Source: Spirochaeta_B sp964398645 (GTDB lineage: Bacteria; Spirochaetota; Spirochaetia; DSM-27196; DSM-8902). Taken from it: a DNA stretch of 10,111 nt. Below, piece by piece: positions 1 through 6,197 of the stretch. A program made the position numbers and the translations under genes. The notes beneath the pieces are model-generated. The model was not told where the DNA came from. It searched no databases and saw only the letters and a list, made by a program, of their open reading frames with translations. The stretch is taken from the NCBI GenBank assembly GCA_964398645.1, contig CAYNNU010000078.1, forward strand, positions 1 through 10,111, in the 5' to 3' direction. How positions within the stretch are numbered: the stretch's first letter is position 1; each line of letters opens with the position of its first letter.

Positions 1-1
1 T

Positions 2-688
2 GTGAAAGAATGGGGAGATAGTAACGGATATACATTATTTGGTGGCCGAGAGGGGGGAGAGCTCCCGCCCCGGGAATATGTATATGGCTCGTCTCCTTCC
101 TCCCGTGGGCAGGAACCGGTTACTGAAGTTTCTTGGCGTGATGTTGTAATCTGGGCAAATGCATACAGTGAAATGATGGGTTATGATCCGGTATATCGAG
201 ATGGTTCCGGTGACATCGTACGCACTGTTGATGAAAGTGTGGATTCAATTGTTGAGCATCTTGAGTATGATGGTTTCCGTTTACCAAGCGAAGGTGAGTG
301 GTTGTTTGCCGCTTCGTATATTGATGGTTCAAGCTGGACCTCGGAAACCTATGCATCTGGGGCTACATCTGCAGATTCGGCGGATGTGCAGCTTGTTGCC
401 TGGTTTGTTGAAAATGCTGAATCAACTACCCATACGGTTGGCCAGAAAACGGCTAATGCTCTAGGATTGTATGACATGTCTGGAAATGTGCATGAATATT
501 GCTGGGATTGGCTAGGTGCCTGGCCTGTAACAGCTCAAACAGATTATCGCGGGGCTGGAAGCAGTGAAACCAGAGTCCGGCATGGTGGTGGATGGTTTAG
601 CGAGTTGCAGTTTTTGCAGTTAGGCTATCGTTTTGGAGCATTTCCAGACGTTGGCGACTTAGAATATGGCTTTCGCCTTGTGCGGTAA
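2..688 (+). CDS. SUMF1/formylglycine-generating-enzyme-fold protein, C-terminal part (5' end outside window)
   Basis: The reading frame is open at the left edge, so this is a fragment; residue numbers count from the first complete codon, a GTG that is probably internal. Signature blocks of the FGE-sulfatase/SUMF1 fold occur in the usual order: PVTEVSWRDVVIWANAYSE (39-57), FRLPSEGEWLFAA (92-104), LGLYDMSGNVHEYCWDW (154-170), RHGGGWF (193-199) and the terminal YGFRLVR (222-228). In true formylglycine-generating enzymes the segment after the R-GG-W block carries the two copper-binding catalytic cysteines. Here that segment reads SELQFLQLGYRF, with no cysteine, and the only cysteine in the fragment is Cys167. 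Sulfatase activation is therefore unlikely. The fold is also used by non-catalytic, ligand-binding and other oxidative enzymes (PvdO, EgtB relatives). The N-terminus, where a signal peptide or partner domain might lie, is not visible. Family is confident; function is unknown. Confidence 0.88.
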   Translation: MKEWGDSNGYTLFGGREGGELPPREYVYGSSPSSRGQEPVTEVSWRDVVIWANAYSEMMGYDPVYRDGSGDIVRTVDESVDSIVEHLEYDGFRLPSEGEWLFAASYIDGSSWTSETYASGATSADSADVQLVAWFVENAESTTHTVGQKTANALGLYDMSGNVHEYCWDWLGAWPVTAQTDYRGAGSSETRVRHGGGWFSELQFLQLGYRFGAFPDVGDLEYGFRLVR

Positions 689-722
689 AGCATGAAAGTG
701 GGCTTGGTTTTTTTACTGAGTA

Positions 723-740
723 ATAGTACCTTAGTACTAT
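723..740 (+). promoter_or_regulatory. Perfect 7-bp inverted repeat covering the yqgE start codon
   Basis: ATAGTAC (723-729) and GTACTAT (734-740) are perfect reverse complements separated by CTTA. The right arm includes the first two bases of the ATG at 739-741, so in mRNA the start codon would be partly buried in a 7-bp hairpin. No convincing Shine-Dalgarno sequence is visible in front of this start. The repeat could be a translational control hairpin or a small protein-binding operator in the DNA. It has no U-run after it, so it is not a terminator. Its function is inferred only. Confidence 0.4.
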
Positions 741-1320
741 GAGCATGGAAAAGCTGAGCCTAGCAGGCAATTTTCTCATTTCTGAAACGGATTTGATTGA
801 TCCAAACTTCTTCCGCACTGTGGTACTGATAACAGACCACGGTGAGGAAGGGGCATTTGGGCTGGTTGTAAATAGGTCTGCTGGTGTATACATGCAGGAT
901 ATTTTGCCTTCTTTTTCTGGCAGCTCAGCTGGTACCATTCCAGTATATGTGGGCGGACCGGTTGAACAGCAATATCTATTTTTACTTCATGATGGTCTCG
1001 ATGGAGTTGATGTTCCCGATCCGGCTGTATCACCGGTACCAGGCGTTATTTTTCAACCATTAACAGAAACAATTGCCGAAGCTTTGAATCATCATCAAAA
1101 CTTAAGTAAGAAGAATATACATGTATTTGCCGGCTATTCAGGATGGGGCCCAGGTCAGCTGGAGCATGAAATTGAGGAAGATGCATGGTTAACAATACCT
1201 GCTAGTCCTGAAATTGTGTTTCATCCCAATCCAGCAAACGGTTGGAAAGATGCTATGTCTAAAAAGGGCGACTTGTATAGGATAATTGCCCAGACTGGTT
1301 TTAAGCCGAGTATGAATTAA
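739..1320 (+). CDS. YqgE/AlgH family protein (UPF0301/DUF179)
   Basis: This is a complete 193-residue protein, close to the usual 180-200 residues of the family. The diagnostic motifs are all present: SLAGNFLIS (7-15), DPNFFRTVVLITDH (21-34), GAFGLVVNRS (38-47), GGPV (72-75) and FAGYSGWGPGQLEHE (130-144), then W150. The family is a soluble cytoplasmic alpha/beta fold of uncertain biochemical role. The AlgH name comes from an effect on alginate regulation in Pseudomonas, which should not be transferred here. ATG at 739 gives a start matching the family N-terminus; a second ATG at 745 (Met3) is an alternative. Neither has a strong ribosome binding site, and the first lies in a hairpin. The gene follows the SUMF1-like gene after 50 bases with no clear intervening promoter or strong terminator, so co-transcription is plausible. 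It is closed by the terminator at 1321-1350. Confidence 0.93.
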   Translation: MSMEKLSLAGNFLISETDLIDPNFFRTVVLITDHGEEGAFGLVVNRSAGVYMQDILPSFSGSSAGTIPVYVGGPVEQQYLFLLHDGLDGVDVPDPAVSPVPGVIFQPLTETIAEALNHHQNLSKKNIHVFAGYSGWGPGQLEHEIEEDAWLTIPASPEIVFHPNPANGWKDAMSKKGDLYRIIAQTGFKPSMN

Positions 1321-1350
1321 AAAAAGGCCAGCGATAACTGGCCTTTTTTT
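1321..1350. terminator. Bidirectional rho-independent terminator between convergent genes
   Basis: GGCCAG (1326-1331) pairs perfectly with CTGGCC (1338-1343) around a 6-base CGATAA loop. The stem is flanked by an A-run on the left and a 7-base T-run (1344-1350) on the right, so pairing can extend to 11 bp. Read on either strand, the GC stem is followed by a run of at least five U. It starts at the base after the yqgE stop codon and ends 10 bases before the acyl-CoA synthetase stop codon, so it can serve both genes. Confidence 0.92.
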
Positions 1351-1359
1351 GAATATTCT

Positions 1360-3012
1360 TTAGTGGCGTTTTAACTTTTTAGTTGTTGTCATTGGCAGTG
1401 CTTCTTCCAAGATTGTATGCCGTTGAATCCGTTGATACATCAAAAGGCCATGGTTTACCTCGTTGATGATTTCTGCAATTCTTTCTTTGCTAACTTCAAT
1501 TTCAGGATTGGGATAGACGAGGGCTTCAATTCCTTCTGTTTTCATGGCTTCGTCTATGATATATCCACGAACCATGATCTGCTCAATTTCATCATACAAT
1601 TGAAACTGGTCTTCAATTTCTTCAGGATACACATTTTTTCCACCCTCGGTGACAATGAGTAGTTTTTTCCGGCCGGTCAGGTATACATAATTGTTCTTGT
1701 CCATATAGCCCATATCACCTGTCTTGAAAAAACCGTCTTCAGTAAAAACTTCTTTTGTAGCAGCTTCGTTTCGATAATATCCTTGCATTACCATAGGACC
1801 TTTTACAATTATCTCGCCAATTCCCTGTTCATCAGGGTCTAATACCTTCATTTCTGATTGAGGGAGCGGAAGTCCTACAGCACCGATTACTTTTGAATTT
1901 GTCGGGTTCAATGCGATGATAGGTGAGGTTTCTGTTAAACCGTATCCCTGCACAAAGGAAACACCCAGTTGATTAAACTGCTTATAGGTGCTAACAGGAA
2001 GGGGCCCACCACCGCTGATACATATACGGATTTTATCCATTGAAAGTTTTGCTCGAAGTCCGCGGAATAAGCCAACACCAATGTTTACTCCAAATAGTTT
2101 TTTTAATAATCCGCTTAATCCCATAAGACCCCGAATAATTCCATAAATTACAATACCTTTTTCCCGAACGCCACGCATGAGCCCTTTTAACAACTTATTG
2201 AAAAGCATGGGAACTCCGAGGAACATGGTAACATTACCATCCTTAAGGTCCTTTAATATTTGAGCTACAGCCAATTGCGGGGTGAATACAGTTTCCGCTC
2301 CTACAGCTAAGGACTCCATAAAGACGGCTACCATGGAATATGAGTGATGTAAGGGTAAAAGTGCATAAAAAATATCAGTATGAAGTAATTCTAAATGATA
2401 TTGACTTAAGTAGCAGTCACTAACTAGGTTTTTATGACTTAGCACAACACCCTTAGAATCTCCAGTTGTCCCGCTGGTGAACAGTATAGCAGCAACATCA
2501 TGTTCAGTGCGTGTTACATTGGTATAGGACGGTTTTTCTAGATCAAGAATGAAGTTTTCCATTCCTTCATCAAGGCCATAGATTTTTTGAATCTGATCCT
2601 GCTTGGCAAAATAATCATACTTGTCGATATCTGTGAGCAGCATGCTGCATTCAGCGCGTTCAAGAAGCCTAAGGGTATCTTTATTTGAAAGCATGTGATC
2701 GATTGGTACTACAACGCCACCAGCAAAGAGAATAGCCAAATATGAAATACCCCATTCCGGTGAGTTTTTTCCAGTCAGCCCAACTTGCATTCCAGGAGTA
2801 AGACCATCGTGTTGGAGTTTTCCAGCTAATCCTTCTACTGCAGTTATCATCTCTGTATATGTCCAGCTACGTTCTTTTGGTGTAAAGCTGGTAAAACAGC
2901 GCCTATCAGGGTAGCGGTGGGCAGTTATTCGTATCATTTCTGTTACAGTAGGCCATTCACCGGTAAAAAAAGAATCGCGAAAATCATCCAGAAAATCCCA
3001 AGGGTTTGTCAT
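1360..3012 (-). CDS. AMP-forming long-chain fatty acid--CoA ligase-like protein (ANL superfamily)
   Basis: This 550-residue protein belongs to the adenylate-forming (ANL) superfamily, which activates a carboxylic acid with ATP to an acyl-adenylate, releases pyrophosphate and transfers the acyl group, usually to CoA. Core motifs are intact: the P-loop-like A3 motif FTSGTTGDSKGVVLSH (178-193), A5 QGYGLTET (355-362), A7 TGD (431-433), A8 TGRKKLLIVTEGGKNVYPEE (446-465), and a C-terminal TTTKKLKR whose Lys546 aligns with the catalytic A10 lysine. The basic, hydrophobic stretch at about 270-330 resembles the membrane-associating region of long-chain acyl-CoA synthetases, so a fatty acid substrate is likely but not proven. 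I see no signal peptide. The ATG at 3010-3012 is supported by AGGAGA 5 bases upstream. The gene stands alone, with its own promoter and terminator. A related acid-activating enzyme with another acceptor remains possible. Confidence 0.9.
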   Translation of the reverse strand: MTNPWDFLDDFRDSFFTGEWPTVTEMIRITAHRYPDRRCFTSFTPKERSWTYTEMITAVEGLAGKLQHDGLTPGMQVGLTGKNSPEWGISYLAILFAGGVVVPIDHMLSNKDTLRLLERAECSMLLTDIDKYDYFAKQDQIQKIYGLDEGMENFILDLEKPSYTNVTRTEHDVAAILFTSGTTGDSKGVVLSHKNLVSDCYLSQYHLELLHTDIFYALLPLHHSYSMVAVFMESLAVGAETVFTPQLAVAQILKDLKDGNVTMFLGVPMLFNKLLKGLMRGVREKGIVIYGIIRGLMGLSGLLKKLFGVNIGVGLFRGLRAKLSMDKIRICISGGGPLPVSTYKQFNQLGVSFVQGYGLTETSPIIALNPTNSKVIGAVGLPLPQSEMKVLDPDEQGIGEIIVKGPMVMQGYYRNEAATKEVFTEDGFFKTGDMGYMDKNNYVYLTGRKKLLIVTEGGKNVYPEEIEDQFQLYDEIEQIMVRGYIIDEAMKTEGIEALVYPNPEIEVSKERIAEIINEVNHGLLMYQRIQRHTILEEALPMTTTKKLKRH

Positions 3013-3017
3013 TATTC

Positions 3018-3023
3018 TCTCCT
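3018..3023 (-). promoter_or_regulatory. Ribosome binding site of the acyl-CoA ligase gene
   Basis: On the minus strand AGGAGA lies 5 bases before the ATG at 3010-3012. This is a strong Shine-Dalgarno match and fixes the start codon. Confidence 0.85.
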
Positions 3024-3033
3024 GTAAAACTAA

Positions 3034-3062
3034 AGTTTAGCCTTGCCCGCTGAGCCTGTCAA
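3034..3062 (-). promoter_or_regulatory. Sigma70-type promoter of the acyl-CoA ligase gene
   Basis: Read on the minus strand, a perfect -35 box TTGACA (3057-3062) and a -10 box TAAACT (3034-3039, 4 of 6 consensus bases) are separated by exactly 17 bases. The start point would fall near 3027, giving a short leader of about 15 bases that contains the AGGAGA ribosome binding site. The -10 box is overlapped by an 11-bp palindrome, CTAAA-G-TTTAG (3030-3040), which could be a repressor site. I do not recognise a regulator for it. Confidence 0.72.
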
Positions 3063-3080
3063 ATATTTTTTAGATATCGA

Positions 3081-3118
3081 AAATAAAAAACGGCCTACTC
3101 AAAAGAGCAGGCCGTTGA
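3081..3118 (-). terminator. Rho-independent terminator of the hppA operon
   Basis: AACGGCCT (3089-3096) pairs with AGGCCGTT (3109-3116), and CTC pairs with GAG closer to the AAAA loop, with one A/C mismatch between them. On the minus strand the hairpin is followed by T6-A-T4-type sequence. It begins about 20 bases beyond the stop codon of the 263-residue gene. It lies upstream of the ligase promoter, so it separates the two minus-strand transcription units. Confidence 0.88.
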
Positions 3119-3138
3119 TTATCGAGAAAGGCAAAATA

Positions 3139-3930
3139 TTACATTGCTTTCCAGAATGCGTAGTTCTTTTCTTCAATTTCTCGATGGCTCGGCATCTTGT
3201 AGTAGGCGTATTTATCGCCAGCAGAGAAGATGAATCCATGCTTTATGTAACGATATGGTATGCGGTTGAACGAGCTGTCCAGTGAAAGAACCTTGCTAAC
3301 TTTGCTATCAACAGTTTTTAATTCTTCAACAGCATCACGCAATTTTGCCATGTGCAGTCCCGGAATTGGAGATTGCATCAGTGGATTGCGCTCGAAGTCG
3401 TTAATGAATGACTCGGTGTCGAATTCTAACTGTGTATAGAACAGCATAGGAACATGACGTAAAGGGTCATCCGAATTAGTAATTGCCTTTCCGAATTCTG
3501 TAAATCCCAGCTTGGTCATTACAAGCATTCGCAGAGGAGTGATCTCGGCAAAAATTCGCAATGCGCCAGGGGTGTTGCTACCAACATCTTCATTACTGGT
3601 TTCCAACTCAAGCAATGCCGCATTTGGTGTGCTTAAGTAGAGCTTTTTGATGGTAGTAAAATCAATATGCTCAAGTACCCGGTAAATGGAAACAAATTTG
3701 GTTGCTTTGGGTCGCCCATCGGAGTGGGGAACCGTTTCTTTCAATGCGCGGTCAATTTCAAAGAAATCATTGCGATAATTGATATCAATTTCTGCAAAAA
3801 TCAGTTTACCATCATAGAAACGTGCATTTCCTGAAACATAGTGCAGAGCAAACTCCTGCGGATTCAGTTGTGATGCTACCAGTGATGGATTTGGATGTAA
3901 AATAACATATAGATGATTTGTGAATTCCAT
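3139..3930 (-). CDS. Conserved-looking protein of unknown function coupled to hppA
   Basis: I do not recognise this 263-residue protein. It has no signal peptide, no membrane segment long enough to count, no cysteine and a single tryptophan (Trp260), so it is probably a soluble cytoplasmic protein. The composition is rich in Phe and Tyr and mixed alpha/beta. Notable patches are FALHYVSGNARFYDGKLIFA (27-46), LRHVPMLFYTQLEFD (157-171) and a basic, aromatic tail. No nucleotide-binding or catalytic motif stands out. It is the second gene of the pyrophosphatase operon: its ATG lies only 3 bases after the hppA stop codon. Its only Shine-Dalgarno-like sequence, a run of six G (3939-3944), is inside the last codons of hppA, which points to translational coupling. 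Its reading frame spans the space between hppA and a terminator, so it is a real gene. The function is open; a role tied to pyrophosphate or ion transport is a guess from position only. Confidence 0.85.
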   Translation of the reverse strand: MEFTNHLYVILHPNPSLVASQLNPQEFALHYVSGNARFYDGKLIFAEIDINYRNDFFEIDRALKETVPHSDGRPKATKFVSIYRVLEHIDFTTIKKLYLSTPNAALLELETSNEDVGSNTPGALRIFAEITPLRMLVMTKLGFTEFGKAITNSDDPLRHVPMLFYTQLEFDTESFINDFERNPLMQSPIPGLHMAKLRDAVEELKTVDSKVSKVLSLDSSFNRIPYRYIKHGFIFSAGDKYAYYKMPSHREIEEKNYAFWKAM

Positions 3931-3933
3931 TTT

Positions 3934-6006
3934 TTATACCCCCCAGAAAGCTTTCAGCATTGGTGCAATTACCAGGCTGACAACGGCCATTAACTTGATA
4001 AGAATATTCAGAGCAGGACCAGCGGTATCTTTAAAGGGATCCCCAACTGTATCGCCTACAACTGATGCTTTATGAGCTTCCGAGCCGCGTCCGCCTTCGG
4101 CGCCGGCTTCGATCATTTTCTTTGCGTTGTCCCAAGCACCACCAGCATTTGACATGAAAATTGCTAGAACAACCCCGGATGCGGTAACACCGACCAGTGT
4201 TCCAACCAGCATATCAATGCCGCCAATAAAACCTACCAGGATAGGACTGATTGCCGCGATAATACCGGGAAGCATCATTTGTTTCAGGGCTGAAACAGTA
4301 CTGATATCAACACAGCGTCCGTAATCTGGCTTTTCAGTATTATTCAGGATACCGGGTTTTTCGCGGAACTGACGGCGAACTTCTGCGATCATTTCAAAAG
4401 CAGCTTTGCCGATAGAGTTCATTGCTAGGGCACTAAACAAATATGGAATAACTGCACCTAGAAGAACCCCTGCTAAGACCTTAACGTTCATGATATCAAC
4501 GATTGTAACGCCTGCCTGTTTGCTAAAGCTGGTAAAAAGGATAATAGCCGTGAGGGCAGCAGAACCAATTGCAAAACCCTTTCCGATTGCAGCAGTAGTG
4601 TTACCAACAGCATCCAGTTCGTCAGTAATGTCACGAACATCAGCAGGGTACCCAGCCATAACTGCCATACCACCAGCATTATCAGCAATAGGGCCGTAGG
4701 CATCAACTGCAAGCTGAATCCCCAATGTAACCAGCATTCCGAGTGCTGCAATTGCGACCCCGAAAAGACCAGTCAATGCGAAGCTGCCTAGAATAGCGGC
4801 GCCAATTACAACAATCGGGAAGATTGTTGAAAGCATACCCATGCCCAAACCGGAAATGATCGTGGTTGCAGCGCCAGTATCACTGTTTCGTACGATTTCA
4901 TTTACCGGAGGAGTGTTTGTTCCGGTAAAAAACTCAGTCAGCAAACCGATTGCAACACCGGCTACCAGCCCAATAATAGTACTTCCAACCAGATGCCAAG
5001 GACCCGCACCATTAAAGGTTTGGCCGTTCAGCAAGAGGTATGAAGCAGGTATTGTGAGCAGAGCGGAGAGAATAGCTGCACCGAAGGTACCCGTATTCAA
5101 AGCCTTTTGCGGTGACTTGCCGGGTTTTGCCCGAACAAAAAATACACCGATTATTGAGCTAACAAGGCCAAGAGCACTAAGAATGATTGGAAATGCGAAC
5201 AAGCGCAATTTTAGATCAGCAGAAACATCGATTGTTAAAGCCAATATCATGCTACCTACCAAAGAACCTACAAAGCTTTCAAAAAGGTCAGCTCCCATAC
5301 CAGCAACGTCACCAACATTATCACCAACATTGTCGGCAATTGTTGCAGGGTTGCGGGGGTCATCTTCAGGAATACCAGCTTCAACTTTCCCAACAAGGTC
5401 CGCACCAACGTCAGCAGCTTTGGTAAAAATACCGCCGCCTACACGTGAAAACAACGCGATGGAACTTGCCCCAAGTGAGAAGCCTGAAAGTATTGGAAGA
5501 ATTTTATTTGCAATAATATCAGGATCATCGCCATAGAGGATAAAACCTCCTATCAGAATGATGCTGGATCCAAGCAATACTAGGCCAACAACACTCATTC
5601 CCATAACGGTACCGCCGGAAAATGCAATTTTTAGTGCAGGGTTAATTCCCCGCCCAGCTGCATGTGTTGTTCGGGAGTTTGCTGCTGTTGCAACCTTCAT
5701 GCCGATAAAACCTGCCAGTGCGGAGGCTGCTGCTCCAAGCAGGAATGCGACTGACTGCAGTCGAAGGGCTCCCGCATTCGCAACAGCGAGGAAACCGGCT
5801 ACGATGATAACAAAGGGAATAAGTACTCCGTATTCCCGCTTCAAAAAGGCCATTGCCCCTTCTGAAACATAACCGCTAATTTCCTGCAATTCTTTACTTC
5901 CGCGGTCTTGTTTGTAAATCCAACTTGTTTTTGCTAATGCAAACAGCAGGGCTAACACACCCCCGCCAACACCAGCAATGAGAAAAATCATTGTAGTCAT
6001 TGTCAT
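3934..6006 (-). CDS. hppA: Membrane-bound ion-translocating pyrophosphatase, K+-dependent type
   Basis: This polytopic integral membrane enzyme hydrolyses cytoplasmic pyrophosphate to two phosphates and pumps H+ and/or Na+. At 690 residues it is near full family length and has about 15-16 hydrophobic segments. Hallmark sites are intact: FTKAADVGADLVGKVE (194-209), EDDPRNPATIADNVGDNVGD (214-233), DLFES (240-244), DAYGPIADNAGG (435-446), GNTTAAIGKG (468-477), GGAWDNAKK (622-630) and GDTVGDPFKDTAGP (651-664). In the GNTT motif, Ala472 and Gly475 match the K+-dependent subfamily; K+-independent enzymes have Lys and Thr there. Glu243 is the conserved helix-6 acid near the gate, but I cannot decide between Na+ and H+ pumping by eye. 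The first ATG (6004-6006) is preferred because AAGGTGG lies 10 bases upstream. Other in-frame ATGs follow at codons 3 and 6. It leads a two-gene operon. Confidence 0.97.
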   Translation of the reverse strand: MTMTTMIFLIAGVGGGVLALLFALAKTSWIYKQDRGSKELQEISGYVSEGAMAFLKREYGVLIPFVIIVAGFLAVANAGALRLQSVAFLLGAAASALAGFIGMKVATAANSRTTHAAGRGINPALKIAFSGGTVMGMSVVGLVLLGSSIILIGGFILYGDDPDIIANKILPILSGFSLGASSIALFSRVGGGIFTKAADVGADLVGKVEAGIPEDDPRNPATIADNVGDNVGDVAGMGADLFESFVGSLVGSMILALTIDVSADLKLRLFAFPIILSALGLVSSIIGVFFVRAKPGKSPQKALNTGTFGAAILSALLTIPASYLLLNGQTFNGAGPWHLVGSTIIGLVAGVAIGLLTEFFTGTNTPPVNEIVRNSDTGAATTIISGLGMGMLSTIFPIVVIGAAILGSFALTGLFGVAIAALGMLVTLGIQLAVDAYGPIADNAGGMAVMAGYPADVRDITDELDAVGNTTAAIGKGFAIGSAALTAIILFTSFSKQAGVTIVDIMNVKVLAGVLLGAVIPYLFSALAMNSIGKAAFEMIAEVRRQFREKPGILNNTEKPDYGRCVDISTVSALKQMMLPGIIAAISPILVGFIGGIDMLVGTLVGVTASGVVLAIFMSNAGGAWDNAKKMIEAGAEGGRGSEAHKASVVGDTVGDPFKDTAGPALNILIKLMAVVSLVIAPMLKAFWGV

Positions 6007-6016
6007 TACGTGCTTT

Positions 6017-6023
6017 CCACCTT
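6017..6023 (-). promoter_or_regulatory. Ribosome binding site of hppA
   Basis: AAGGTGG on the minus strand ends 10 bases before the ATG at 6004-6006. The later in-frame ATGs at codons 3 and 6 would lie 16 or more bases away, so this site favours the first ATG. Confidence 0.65.
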
Positions 6024-6122
6024 ATTCATATAGGATTCTGTAAGATCGGGGTTAGCATACAGAATATCAGCTAAAAACGCAATTGTTTGCTGGATTTTTG
6101 CGCTGTGAAACGTATAATTTGA

Positions 6123-6137
6123 AATGTAAATTACATT
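6123..6137. promoter_or_regulatory. Perfect 15-bp palindrome in the divergent promoter region (candidate operator)
   Basis: AATGTAA (6123-6129) and TTACATT (6131-6137) are exact reverse complements around a single A. The palindrome overlaps the candidate -10 box of the hppA promoter and covers the -35 position of the plus-strand esterase promoter. A dimeric regulator bound here could affect both. The half-site does not clearly match an operator I know (Fur, Zur, FNR, CRP and ArgR were considered). No U-run follows on either strand, so it is not a terminator. Confidence 0.5.
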
Positions 6138-6157
6138 GAATCGTGTTATACTGGCAA
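6130..6157 (-). promoter_or_regulatory. Candidate sigma70-type promoter of hppA
   Basis: On the minus strand TTGCCA (6152-6157, 5 of 6 to TTGACA) and TGTAAT (6130-6135, 5 of 6 to TATAAT) are separated by 16 bases. This would give a leader of roughly 115 bases before the hppA ATG. The leader has no riboswitch I recognise; in particular no fluoride-riboswitch consensus, which is sometimes found ahead of pyrophosphatases. A promoter nearer the gene cannot be excluded. Confidence 0.5.
6144..6152 (+). promoter_or_regulatory. Extended -10 promoter of the esterase / two-component operon
   Basis: TGT followed by TATACT (6147-6152, 5 of 6 to TATAAT) forms an extended -10 element. The -35 position 17 bases upstream (6124-6129, ATGTAA) is poor, as is common for extended -10 promoters and for regulated ones. 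Transcription would begin near 6159, about 39 bases before the ATG. A second, perfect TATAAT lies at 6113-6118 without a matching -35 box. The -10 box shares base 6152 with the opposing hppA -35 box. Confidence 0.5.
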
Positions 6158-6184
6158 CATACTCGGTTTGCATACTGATTGTTT

Positions 6185-6189
6185 AGGAG
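6185..6189 (+). promoter_or_regulatory. Ribosome binding site of the esterase gene
   Basis: AGGAG lies 8 bases before the ATG at 6198-6200. It decides the start against the longer frame that would begin at a TTG at 6168, which has no such site. Confidence 0.85.
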
Positions 6190-6197
6190 CTTTTGCA

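Noticed and set aside
688..714. T-run (708-714) after the SUMF1-like gene as a possible terminator
   Set aside because: Only a 4-bp AAGC/GCTT stem can form before the T-run, so a functional rho-independent terminator is not supported. Read-through into yqgE is more likely.
597..938. Minus-strand 113-codon frame across the SUMF1-like/yqgE junction
   Set aside because: It overlaps two well-supported plus-strand genes, has no recognisable motif and no ribosome binding site, so it is a shadow frame.
4841..5872. Long plus-strand open frames (231 and 104 codons) inside hppA
   Set aside because: They are antisense shadows of a strongly conserved gene. Their translations are low-complexity Pro/Ala/Thr/Ser-rich and have no motif; the hppA frame explains the region fully.
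6068..6105. Weak inverted repeat CGCAA/TTGCG followed by T5 on the minus strand in the hppA leader (attenuator-like)
   Set aside because: The stem is only 5 bp with a loop of about 15 bases, so it is too weak to call a terminator or attenuator. No known riboswitch consensus, including fluoride, surrounds it.
6152..6174. TGGCA...TTGCA pattern upstream of the esterase, like a sigma54 -24/-12 promoter
   Set aside because: The GG and GC dinucleotides are 15 bases apart instead of the required 10. This is not a sigma54 promoter, although a sigma54 activator is encoded downstream.
6168..6197. Longer esterase start at TTG 6168
   Set aside because: There is no ribosome binding site there. The ATG at 6198 has AGGAG at the right distance and gives a typical family N-terminus, and the extra ten residues look unrelated to the fold.
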